Shown piece after piece: positions 25,389 through 34,549 of a stretch of 64,000 nt of DNA. The notes beneath the pieces are model-generated. The model worked only from the letters and a program-made list of their open reading frames with translations, did no database searches and had not been told where the DNA came from. Both the position numbers and the translations under genes were made by a program. This stretch comes from Acanthococcus lagerstroemiae (taxonomy: Eukaryota > Arthropoda > Insecta > Hemiptera > Eriococcidae), in the NCBI GenBank assembly GCA_031841125.1, contig CM063113.1, positions 58,769,211-58,833,210 of the forward strand, given 5' to 3'. Position 1 is the first letter of the stretch, and each line of letters begins with the position of its first letter.

Positions 25389-26213
25389 AAAGAAACCCAA
25401 AATCGAGCCACTATCGATCTCGCTGAAATCATAGGAGATTTAGATAACGAGGTGATTAATGAACTTACAAAATTCGTTGACAGTACTATCTCACAGCTAC
25501 CGAAACGTAATTTAATCAGAAGCCACTTCAAACACTGTAGTTTCGTACTTACACTTTACGAAAAAATTCGAAAATCTGGCGGCATGCTGGAAGGCTATGA
25601 TGTGGATGAACTGGTCACGCAGTACGAGAAAGTAACAAACCTTTTGTTACATGACAGTATGAGGGCCCAGGGTTTGGTGGTGCAACTATTGCTAAACGAG
25701 TTTCAGAAAATGGATGAGAAGAAGAAGAAGAAGAAGAAGAGAAAGAGAAGCGAAGCTGAAGATGCTAAATTGGATAACCTATACATTGCTCTTGAAGAGA
25801 TTCCAAGTAAAACACTCGACAAAATAGAAGACTATGTTGTTTATATTCTCGAGTATATACCAGAGGAAAATTCGCTTTATTTTCACATGTATAACGGTAT
25901 TTTTTTAATCCGGGTGTTCAAATACACTCGCCTGTTACCAGGCAGGAAAAGAGCGATTCTGGCCTCAAAAATTAATAAATCGATGAAAAATGCAGACGAA
26001 GCTTTTAATAAATTCGTTTACACGGTATTTCATAAAAATGGATACAATTCTGCGGAAAATACAGAACAGTGTTCGCCATCACCAACACGACAGCAAGCTT
26101 CATCACCAACACAACAGCAAGATTCATCACCAGTACGCTCACCGCAATCGCCACCACGCTCACCACAATTGCCACCACGCTCACCACAATCGCCACCACC
26201 GCCTACGCCGTGA
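25389..26213 (+). CDS. Gene C exon 3: modules two and three, poly-Lys linker, Ser-Pro tail
   Basis: Acceptor AAATTTCCAG, phase 0, 274 codons plus TGA. Starts KETQNRATIDLAEIIGDLDN. Module two: INELTKFVDSTISQLPKRNL then RSHFKHCSFVLTLYEKIRK. A linker KKKKKKKRKRSEAED follows, a textbook-like basic nuclear-localisation sequence encoded by AAG repeats. Module three: IPSKTLDKIEDYVVYILEYI then YFHMYNGIFLIRVFKYTRL. The tail is Gln/Ser then repeated SPxxPPR units encoded by a CACCACGCTCACCACAA-type microrepeat. Full protein about 405 residues. It differs from gene D mainly in the linker length and in the tail. Confidence 0.85.
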   Translation, partial: KETQNRATIDLAEIIGDLDNEVINELTKFVDSTISQLPKRNLIRSHFKHCSFVLTLYEKIRKSGGMLEGYDVDELVTQYEKVTNLLLHDSMRAQGLVVQLLLNEFQKMDEKKKKKKKRKRSEAEDAKLDNLYIALEEIPSKTLDKIEDYVVYILEYIPEENSLYFHMYNGIFLIRVFKYTRLLPGRKRAILASKINKSMKNADEAFNKFVYTVFHKNGYNSAENTEQCSPSPTRQQASSPTQQQDSSPVRSPQSPPRSPQLPPRSPQSPPPPTP

Positions 26214-26266
26214 GAAATTTTGTTTAAGTTTGTTTATTTACGAGCCATTAAGCCTGGATAAACTAA

Positions 26267-26272
26267 AATAAA
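26267..26272 (+). terminator. Polyadenylation signal, gene C
   Basis: AATAAA 54 bp after the stop, in a segment conserved with gene D. Confidence 0.5.
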
Positions 26273-26569
26273 ATATGAAATACGTGGCTTGAACTTTTTA
26301 TTTACTTTTCCAACATATTTATTCGTATTTCTAGTAGAAGGCTATGAGACTAAATTGATGAAACTGAAAATTTACTTGAAAAATATAAAATTCTATTGAA
26401 AACTGAGTGTTCCTAGACACAATTCGGTGCGGATGGTGAATGATTCCAAATAAGTCCAAAAACCTACAACGTGAGTTTCAACAAATTCAGCACTGAATAT
26501 TACGATATTTTCAAAATGTATTTCAGTGAATAAGGAAATAAGGGAAAGTGCCAATTCTTGACGAGGCAG

Positions 26570-26800
26570 GGACAAAACTTGACTTTCAGTTTGGAGGGGG
26601 GTGGGGTGGAGAAGGAAAATTTGCCGACAATTTTTTTTTAATTGAAGATTTGCCGATTTTTCAATTGAAAAATAGAAATAAACAAACAAACGTTCTTAGA
26701 AAATGAAACATCCAAATGAACAGTTTCAAAATTTGCCGACTGACAAATTAGTGGGATATTTCATCACCCCCCACCCAGAGTTTCATTCCTACAAATGCAG
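26570..26800 (+). repeat. Dispersed repeat, copy 1 (copy 2 at 28130-28345)
   Basis: Both copies share, in order, TTGACTTT.AGTTTGGGGAGG-like sequence, AACAAACAAACATT-like sequence, CAAATGAACA.TTTCAAAATTTGCCGACTG and a poly-C run. No coding capacity. Confidence 0.55.
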
Positions 26801-28129
26801 ATTAGAACCTTATCCCCCAAGCACTCACATTTGCGCACATGAGCATACCCTAGTCTGGGGGGGGGGTAAGCTGGAAGGATGTTAGGTATACTTGAGAGGA
26901 ACACATAACTTCCTTCACACATTAAGATGGTCGTTATATACCCTTGGTGATATTTTTTTCTGAATGTCCTCTGATTCGTCTCCTAAACTGGTTCCAATAA
27001 ATAAAAAATAAATTTAAAAAACCTACAATGTTTTAGGTTAATCGGATTTGAGGAATCCGTGCCACAAGCTCCCTTTCGTTCTCATGGGAAAAACACATGA
27101 AGTTTTGACTTTTGTTCCAGACTACATTTCCCTCCTATATCACCAGGAACAAAGCCCGTAAATTAAACAATAGAACATTTGCTATCGGATTCAGCTTGTG
27201 ACATTGGGAAGTTGACATCGCCTAGGTAGCGCTAGTCTCAAACGCGCCGGAAGAAACAATTTCCGGGGGGGGGGGCACTAATAAAGAAATTTTTAGGGCA
27301 AGTAATTGTAGTATGTAGGTATAGCGATTGAAATATTTGTTGGAAAAAAATTACAGAAGGCCTGCGTAATTGATAAAATGGACTTGAACGCAATTACCTA
27401 TCTCTAAATTTGAGTTTGACCGAGGGGGCAAATGGATAGGTTTACCGCGTGATTAGTGGAGTGGGGATTCCCCTCTTGTTCCCCGACTCCGGGGTCCCTG
27501 GCGCTAGTGTAACACGCTAACACAAACCAAGTAACGCTCAACACATTGGAAACGTCTGGGGGATTATTTCAGCTTCCCTATTCTTCTACATCAAAAATCG
27601 CGATTTTCCATTTCACGTAATTTCATTTAAAAGATGTCCAGTTGTCCACGGAGGTAATTCTTTATCCTGATAGCTCAGTGCTATTGCTGAAATTATTTCA
27701 ACCAACTTTCTTTCAAAAACGATTTTTATAACATGCCAGAGGCGTTCTCTGAGATCACTCATTTTACACGCTTTTTATATGGACGGCGAGTTAAATTATC
27801 CCCCAGTTATAGAAGCAGAGCTACCAACATAGGTACTTTTGGTTAACTTCCCAACTGGCAAATAAGTATTTTGCTTTCAACTTTTAGATTTAAATAAAAT
27901 GCTCAACTTTCTCAAATTTCAAGCTCTAGGTCGAACGGAGAATCTAGTAAAAACAGAATAGTCATTGAAATTCGAAATTCAATGTTTGCTACCGACTTTC
28001 AGATTTTCGAAATGTCTTCCACATTCCAGCTTATTTGTTTCAACCTTTCATATAACGTTAATTACTCAGCTTGAAACCTTTGGCTTGTGACTGACCAGTC
28101 TCTGACAGGAGTCTAGGGTATCCCATCTT
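26801..28129. other. Intergenic DNA between gene C and the Polinton
   Basis: No gene seen. Contains several G or C homopolymers (for example near 26860 and 27265). Confidence 0.4.
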
Positions 28130-28345
28130 CAGAAACGAAATTTGACTTTTATTTTGGGGAGGTGGAGAAGAAAAATTTGTCGATTTTTTAATCAAAATAT
28201 CTTTTAATTTAAAAAACAACAAACAAACAAACATTTATAAAAAAATAAATAATTCAAATGAACAATTTCAAAATTTGCCGACTGCCAAATTGTTGGGGGT
28301 GAGTGTCAACCCCCCTATAGTTTCACACCTGTGACCAGGTGTCAA
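28130..28345 (+). repeat. Dispersed repeat, copy 2
   Basis: Same orientation as the copy at 26570; see shared phrases there. Confidence 0.55.
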
Positions 28346-28611
28346 ATGTTGACTTTTCTTCAGCAGCCAGCAGCAGCGTTGTGAGAGGTGCGTAGGTGCT
28401 GCTGTCTATGTTAACGTATAGCCCAGATTTTTGTTTTCAGTTTGGTATAATTTTTCTGTGGAATCACGTTCAGTTAGCCGGTTGTTATCGGTAAATTAGT
28501 TGAGTGATCAAAATAGAGATGACATACGATGGAAAGAAATTTTCAAAATTAAAAATGGAAAGTAATTTTGGGTGAATTGCAACATTATTACGTATAAAAA
28601 TATAGGTAATG

Positions 28612-28918
28612 AGTAGTATGCAATATACCTGATCCTGGACCACGTTTTCCATGTTCATTTCACCGCCCATTTTTGCCCATTTTTTTCGTGATTTTCAATA
28701 TTATTTTAACAAAGTACGAGTCTCATAAAACTTTTATAAACTAATAATAAAATCCAGCATCCCGCTAGAAAAGCTTATCAAGCTCGCAAAACTACTCGTT
28801 GCGCGCATAAAACTATAATGAGTGCGAGAGAGAAAAAACTAATGAGTGCGAGAGAATGATGTGAAATAAAATACCATTTTTTCTGTTATCAAATAATTAA
28901 TTTCCTGGATCACATTTT
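28612..28918 (+). repeat. Polinton left terminal inverted repeat
   Basis: Starts AGTAGTATGC and ends GGATCACATTTT; matches the right end in reverse complement. Internally it has two copies of AATGAGTGCGAGAGA in tandem. Confidence 0.95.
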
Positions 28919-28978
28919 TTTTTTACGCATTAATCAACCGAAACTTTATCAATTTTTACGCTTATATTTTCTCAAGAT

Positions 28979-29055
28979 GATTTTCAGCAGTATTCTACCA
29001 AATTACGAGTCTCATAAAATTATTATAAACTAATAATAAAATCCAGCATCCCACT
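28979..29055 (+). repeat. Partial inner copy of the Polinton terminal repeat
   Basis: ACGAGTCTCATAAAA and the CTAATAATAAAATCCAGC phrase reappear in direct orientation about 290 bp inside the left end, with extra substitutions. The right end lacks it, so the two ends are asymmetric. Confidence 0.7.
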
Positions 29056-29123
29056 AGAAACATCATCTGAGCTCTCCTTCTAAAAACTCGCATATGAGAA
29101 ACACAGAGGGAAAGGTACTAGAA

Positions 29124-29280
29124 GTGGTCCGATTCGACCGTCTGTACATTGTCGTGTATATTACGCATGATTCATTCCGTTTTTTACTCGTAGTATTAAA
29201 GTGGTCCGATTCGACCGTCTGTACATTGTCGTGTATATTACGCATGATTCATTCCGTTTTTTACTCGTAGTATTAAAGTG
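29124..29280 (+). repeat. 75-bp tandem duplication inside the Polinton left end
   Basis: Two perfect-looking copies beginning GTGGTCCGATTCGACCGTC at 29124 and 29199, then a broken third start (GTGACCCGATTC). Noncoding. Confidence 0.8.
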
Positions 29281-29306
29281 ACCCGATTCTTAAATTGCGA
29301 AGCGCT

Positions 29307-29619
29307 CTAGCTGGCGCGCTTGTTCATTGGTTGATTCTGGAATGACTCATGTGTGATTTCATTACAGAGAAAACGTGTGCGGAAAAATTGCACGTGATTT
29401 ATTCCAACCTTGTCCTGAAGACTATTAAAAGATAAATTATATTCAGCAATGTAATCATCCACAGCTAAATCAGGATCTACTAGCTCAGTTCTATTTTCAA
29501 ACTCAAACCCATTATCATTTTCAAATAATTCATTAACATTTTCATTATCATTATCTGCATTTAAATATTTCTTAATATTTCTAACTTTTCTACCACCAAA
29601 TTCATAATAAAGAATTATT
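29307..29619 (-). pseudogene. Out-of-frame C-terminal part of the Polinton acidic protein
   Basis: Directly after the stop of the Asn-rich frame, a different minus-strand frame stays open for about 100 codons (YYEFGGRKVRNIKKYLN, then Asp/Asn/Glu-rich, then DPDLAVDDYIAEYNLSF) to a stop at 29307. Its composition resembles the upstream protein, so the gene is probably broken by a single indel near 29620 in an A/T run, or that indel is a sequencing error. I infer this; the two could also be separate. Confidence 0.45.
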
Positions 29620-29917
29620 TTACAATTTTAAAAAATATTTTATTTTCTCTGCTTCCTCTTCTGAATCAATATCTGAATCAAGATCATCTTCTCTTCTTAA
29701 TGGTGATTTATCATAATTATTAATGTGTATATGTGTATCTGTTTTCTTTCTATCTCTTTCTCTCATTCTTTCTCTTTCTCTGCCCTTACATTTTTGAAAA
29801 TGTGCTTCATATAAATTTTCTTCATCATATTCTTCATAATTAGAACCAGAATCACTATAATCAGGTCCATAATTATCATTATCAGGGTCTCCATTATAAA
29901 ATCCATTATCATAAATT

Positions 29918-29982
<65 letters not shown>

Positions 29983-30057
29983 GTCATTAATTTCAGGATT
30001 ATATTCTTTAGGATTATTATTATCAGCCATTTCAAAATCTTCAATATGATTTTCCAT
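29620..30057 (-). CDS. Polinton acidic Asn-repeat protein, function unknown
   Basis: The frame is open upstream to 30225, but the first plausible start is the Met at 30057 (MENHIEDFEMADNNN), which leaves a divergent promoter gap of 100 bp before the polymerase gene. The product has an uninterrupted Asn run of about 22 residues encoded by an ATT/AAT microsatellite (about 29921-29983), then Asp/Tyr-rich acidic sequence, a KCKGRERERMRERDRKK basic stretch and an acidic C-terminus. No domain recognised. Polintons often have a poorly conserved frame at this end beside polB. The stop at 29620 may reflect a frameshift. Confidence 0.6.
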
Positions 30058-30157
30058 TGTGTATTTAATAAAAAAAAAAATTGATATTAAAATTATAAAA
30101 TGTGGTCTAACCAAATAGGAAAAAAAAATTCTTATTAAATTTTTTTCTATATAAATA
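30058..30157. promoter_or_regulatory. Divergent promoter region between the acidic protein and polymerase B
   Basis: AT-only tract with TTTTTTCTATATAAATA immediately before the polymerase ATG. This T-run plus TATAAATA signature recurs before most Polinton genes. Confidence 0.5.
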
Positions 30158-31009
30158 ATGGATCTAATTACAAAGTTGAAAAAAGGATTTACAAGAAAAG
30201 AATTATATAAATATTGTAAAGACAAAAATATAAGAGGATGTTCAATATTGAGGAAAGATGATTTAGTAAAAGTAGTTGCAAATTATTTAAAAAAAACTAA
30301 AAAAGATAAAATCCAAAATGTAAATGAGTTATTCAATTTTGATGATGATATTTTTAGTAATGAAAAACCAGAACAATTACTCCCAAGACGAGATAGAGAT
30401 ATTGAAGTAAGAGAAGGTAGTTCAAGAAATTGGATGAATATGGTTCATGATTATGAAATATATTGTGATTCTGCAAAGTATGATTTAATAAGATATCTAT
30501 TTAAGGTTAATGAAAAACTTAATGAAATTGCAAAAAGAGAATTGAAAACAAAGAATAGTATAAGCTTCCAATTGGTGGTAGTTGTAGACTATATTGAAAT
30601 AAATTTAAATGGTGAACAAGTAAATCATCATAGAAATCATTTTCGATCAACAAGAAATGTTATTGTTCATTCAAATGCTATCAAAAGTGCACTAGTCTCA
30701 GCCAAAAATGAAATCTTGAGAAATTTTAATAGTTATAATGCTAAGAATACAAGATATAGATTTGATAGAGTTATTCGAGTAGATATTCACTCTGATCAAA
30801 ATAATCCTTTGCGAGGAGGAACTTATATTCAATTACCAAGTTTTATTATCTCAAAAAAATGCTGTATCAATGTAAAAAATATAAAAACTAATAAATCCAA
30901 ATGTCTCAAACAAGAAGATTTAAGATGTTTTGAATATGCATTAGAAAGTATATTAAATCCTGTTGAAAAACATACTGATAGGACTACTAACTATGATATT
31001 ACGAAATAT
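30158..31009 (+). CDS. Polinton protein-primed DNA polymerase B, 5' part (interrupted)
   Basis: First 284 codons of the polymerase gene, up to the target site of the P-type insertion; the reading frame then runs 21 nt into the insert and stops at 31030. The N-terminus (FTRKELYKYCKDKNIRGCSI, then LRKDDLVKVV) resembles a SAP-type DNA-binding fold, which I infer from pattern only. The rest (SFQLVVVVDYIEINLNG, YRFDRVIRVDIHSDQNNPLR) is like the poorly conserved N-terminal region of Polinton polymerases. The remaining coding region resumes at 37028 in the same phase. As it stands the gene cannot make a full enzyme. Confidence 0.85.
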
Positions 31010-31041
31010 CTTCGACCATACACTACATAGACTGCTAGAAC
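31010..31041 (+). repeat. P-type element left terminal inverted repeat
   Basis: 32 bp, identical in reverse complement to 36988-37019; the Drosophila P repeat is 31 bp. Confidence 0.95.
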
Positions 31042-31264
31042 CATACGGAGTTAAATGGGAGGAATTGAAGGCATGTTTACCTAAATCGCGCGTACGAAAT
31101 TGTACCGTTTGTGAGTTGTGTTGAGTGATAACAACTGATAATGCATGAAGTACAATGTTAGTGGTTGGCGCCATCCTTTTCTAATTTTAATCAGTGCTGT
31201 TTCGTTCGATTCAATTTTTACCAACTATTAAGTTAATCAACCAGCTATTGCTCGTACGTTAATT

Positions 31265-31297
31265 ATGGAAAGAAATGAGGAATCAAAAGTAATATTT
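31265..31297 (+). CDS. P-type transposase exon 1 (start)
   Basis: Eleven codons MERNEESKVIF, then donor GTAAGT, phase 0. Chosen as start because every following exon keeps frame. Confidence 0.6.
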
Positions 31298-31399
31298 GTA
31301 AGTGCTCAACAGAAATATTATGTAATATACTTTCAGGCAATACTTTCCGTGCCGTTACTATGCTTACTTTTCCTACATATATGCCTTCTTTTTCCTCAG

Positions 31400-31486
31400 C
31401 AATGTTCAAAATGTATGAAAATTTGGTCAAACAGAAAACGATTTGTACAACATGTGAAGTCCTGCAAAGGAAAACTATCAACAAAA
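31400..31486 (+). CDS. P-type transposase exon 2: zinc knuckle 1
   Basis: 29 codons between TTTCCTCAG and GTAAGT. QCSKCMKIWSNRKRFVQHVK then SC gives C-x2-C-x12-H-x4-C, a C2HC form of the classical zinc finger. Confidence 0.75.
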
Positions 31487-31798
31487 GTAAGTATAGCTAT
31501 GTAGTTATCAGTTTCGGTAGACCGCATCTTCTGCCATATTTTTGTCATCAAAATTGATGAAAAATTATGTTATTGGGTTGAAACATCTTGAAGCGAGTAC
31601 TAACTATGAACCTCCATTTATGTACCTGTACAGCCGTACGTATGCTTTCATTGTCTCGAAAGCTTTCGCACTCGGAGCGGCAGACTGTATCATATGAAAA
31701 AGAAACACTCACTCGTTCACAAGGTTCGTACTGTGAATCATGTTCGCTGTTCATTCACAATAAATGTAGATGCTCATGAGTGATTATAATGTTCACAG

Positions 31799-31885
31799 GA
31801 GTGTCAACATTGCCAGAAGACCTTTACATCAGAGATATTGCTGGCTTCTCACATGAAAACTCATGATTCACTATCACAACAGCAT
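31799..31885 (+). CDS. P-type transposase exon 3: zinc finger 2
   Basis: 29 codons between TGTTCACAG and GTAAGT. ECQHCQKTFTSEILLASHMK then TH fits C-x2-C-x12-H-x3-H exactly, a classical C2H2 finger including the conserved Phe and Leu. Confidence 0.8.
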
Positions 31886-32009
31886 GTAAGTATAATATAA
31901 AACTATCATAGAGATGAAGTATATACAGTCAAATGTTTCCTGTTAATTCGCAGAAATGTAAAGTATAAGTGGTACTATATCATCTTTTTGTGATCTTACA
32001 AACTTTCAG

Positions 32010-32135
32010 GTGTTCGAATGTTCCTTCTGTTCAGAAGCGTTCATTACACAAAAAATGCGATCAGTACACTGTAAAAAAGAACATCCTGAAGATCAAAAAT
32101 TGAGAGATACAACTGAAAAGTCTAAGAAAATATAT
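32010..32135 (+). CDS. P-type transposase exon 4: zinc finger 3
   Basis: 42 codons between AACTTTCAG and GTGAGA. ECSFCSEAFITQKMRSVHCK then KEH gives C-x2-C-x12-H-x4-H, followed by a Lys/Glu-rich linker. Confidence 0.75.
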
Positions 32136-32215
32136 GTGAGATCACTGCAGATTTCCATAGTCCCCGGCCGTAAGTACCTGTAATTTGTAAATTAATGTAT
32201 TCAATTCCTTTTCAG

Positions 32216-32294
32216 GAATGTTTCCATTGTGGAAAAAAATTCGCTTCTAAATGGTACAGGAAGAAACATGAAGAGTCATGCGGAGCGACGAAAG
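32216..32294 (+). CDS. P-type transposase exon 5: zinc knuckle 4
   Basis: 79 nt, leaving phase 1. ECFHCGKKFASKWYRKKHEE then SC gives C-x2-C-x12-H-x3-C. The following intron begins GTTATT and contains a (CT)n microsatellite at about 32316-32356. Confidence 0.7.
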
Positions 32295-32312
32295 GTTATT
32301 TTGCTGTACAAT

Positions 32313-32359
<47 letters not shown>

Positions 32360-32404
32360 ATATATAAATGCTCATGCTTCAATTTTATATCTTCTATTCT
32401 ACAG

Positions 32405-32470
32405 CTGTCAATTCAGTGGTGACCACCGTCTCCAACAACGATGACGTTCTAATTCAGGATTCTACTCTCG
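32405..32470 (+). CDS. P-type transposase exon 6: acidic repeat unit
   Basis: 66 nt after TTCTACAG. Encodes AVNSVVTTVSNNDDVLIQDS then TLG. The same unit recurs in exon 7, indicating exon duplication. Confidence 0.6.
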
Positions 32471-32545
32471 GTATTTCAAGAAATATTCTTCTTGCTTCTC
32501 CTGTATTCGCCCTTCACTCTTACATTTACATTTCTTGCTCTACAG

Positions 32546-32692
32546 CTGTCGATTCAATGGCGACTCCAACATTAAACTGTGATGACGACATTCAAATGCA
32601 GGATTTTGAATCCGGTTTTGCTGTTGTTGATTCAGTGGTGACGACACCAACTGCAAAAAGCAATGACGCCGAAACGCAGAATTCCACACCTG
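32546..32692 (+). CDS. P-type transposase exon 7: two further acidic repeat units
   Basis: 147 nt after CTCTACAG. Encodes AVDSMATPTLNCDDDIQMQD and then VVDSVVTTPTAKSNDAETQN, both similar to exon 6. Ends at donor GTACAA in phase 1. Confidence 0.6.
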
Positions 32693-32767
32693 GTACAACC
32701 TTCCCAATTATAGTACACGTCTCTTAATTGACAAACGGATTGCTAATGTATTCTCATTTTATTTAAG

Positions 32768-33039
32768 CTTTTAATAAGGATGAAACTCCTTCACTGACAA
32801 AATACTTGCGCGATCGAAAAGAATTCATGAAACTTGGAACCCCTGATATGCAAACACCTCGTCGAGCGTTGGCAAATTTGAGGTTCGGTCAAAGCACTGT
32901 GAAGAAATATCAACGAAAAGTTGAAACATTGCAGCAAACCATTCGACGTTTAAGACAGCAGATAAAAACAATGGAAGAAATGGTAGCACATTTGGAAAAT
33001 GAAGGTCATATAAATTCTACTGTGGCTGAATTATTGTCG
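32768..33039 (+). CDS. P-type transposase exon 8: coiled coil
   Basis: 272 nt after TTTATTTAAG; restores phase 0. TPRRALANLRFGQSTVKKYQ begins a heptad-patterned helix (KVETLQQTIRRLRQQIKTME then EMVAHLENE), equivalent to the leucine-zipper/coiled-coil dimerisation segment behind the THAP domain in P and THAP9 transposases. Confidence 0.7.
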
Positions 33040-33566
33040 GTACGTTTCGGAAGACGAGAAATTCTTATCATGGGATGAACTGGCTTCCTTCTCTATCTTT
33101 ATTCCTAACTGTTGAAAGTACTCCTAATACTCAGACCTCCGGTCACTGTTAACTCTTACACCAAATGTTTCCTGCAGTCGCAGTCATTTCCTCAGTTTTT
33201 TCATTTTTGAAAAATTTCTTGTTACCAGCAATTCATTATCTTACTTCATCATTCGTATATATGCCTAAGTTTTTCATTCTTCGAAAATTTCTTGTTACCT
33301 GCAATTTATTATCTCACTTTATCATTTCTATTCTACTTTACATCGCTTAGGTCCCCGCGTTTCTATCCTTTTTTACTTTTTGTGAAACTGAATTATTTTT
33401 ATTTATGGTTTTTCATTATACTGACTTATTTTCAATTTCATAGCTTCACCGGGCAATACGTGTGTGATGTCGCTAGCTAGGAATATTGCAATAATTACCC
33501 TTTTTCTGTGGAAAATATCTGGTTGCAACCTAGTCAGCTTCATCCTGTTATGCCGGTCACGTTACT

Positions 33567-34380
33567 GTGATCTGTAAGTTATCAATAGCGGTGTGGTGGA
33601 GATTTCTTCATGATTTCCCACTTACACAGTGATTTCTAGGGCTCTTGTTTTATTTTTGTGTCTTATTTATTTATTTTTTGTGATCTGTAAGTTATCATTA
33701 GTGGTGTGGTGGAGATTTTTTTATGATTTCCCGCACACACTGATTTCTAGGGCTCTTGTTTTATTTTTGTGCCTTATTTATTTATTTATTTATTTGTTGT
33801 GATCTGTAAGTTATCAATAGTGGTGTGGTGGAGATTTTTTAATGATTTCCCACTTACACACTGATTTCTAGGGCTCTTGTTTTATTTTTGTGCCTTATTT
33901 ATTTATTTATTTGTTGTGATCTGTAAGTTATCAATAGTGGTGTGGTGATTTTTTAATGATTTCCCACTTACACACTGATTTCTAGGGCTCTTGTTTTATT
34001 TTTGTGTCTTATTTATTTATTTATTTTTTGTGATCTGTAAGTTATCATTAGTGGTGTGGTGGAGATTTTTTAATGATTTCCCACTTACACACTGATTTCT
34101 AGGGATCTTGCTTTATTTTTGTGTCTTATTTATTTATTTATTTGTTGTGATCTGTAAATTATCAATAGTGGTGTGGTGGAGATTTTTTAATGATTTCCCA
34201 CTTACACACTGATTTTTAGGGATCTTGCTTTATTTTTGTGTCTTATTTATTTATTTATTTGTTGTGATCTGTAAATTATCAATAGTGGTGCGGTGGAGAT
34301 TTTTTTATGATTTCCCACTTACACAGTTATGTCTAGGGCTCTTGTTTTATTTTCGTGTCTTATTTATTTATTTATTTTCC
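33567..34380 (+). repeat. Seven-copy ~115-bp minisatellite in a P-element intron
   Basis: Copies begin GTGATCTGTAAGTTATC at 33567, 33680, 33799, 33916, 34030, 34147 and 34264 (period 113-119). Each contains GGTGTGGTGGAGATTTTTT, CCCACTTACACACTGATTTC and an expanded (TTTA)n. It fills most of intron 8 (33040-34549). Confidence 0.9.
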
Positions 34381-34549
34381 CCAACATTTTGCCATTATAT
34401 GCAATGGTGTAGTTGGCGTATGGAGGAAATCCGCCACTACTAGTGTCTGAATATTAATGTAACTCGATGTTTATTCTCCATCATGTACTTCATAATAAGT
34501 ATACTGATTCTAATTTCAACTAACGTGGTTTGCTTTTTCTATGATGCAG

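Noticed and set aside
29763..30044. Ile-rich 93-codon minus frame
   Set aside because: Alternative frame of the ATT microsatellite that encodes the Asn run.
33165..33480. Hydrophobic frames in the P-element intron as membrane proteins
   Set aside because: AT-rich noise lying between a good donor at 33040 and acceptor at 34549.
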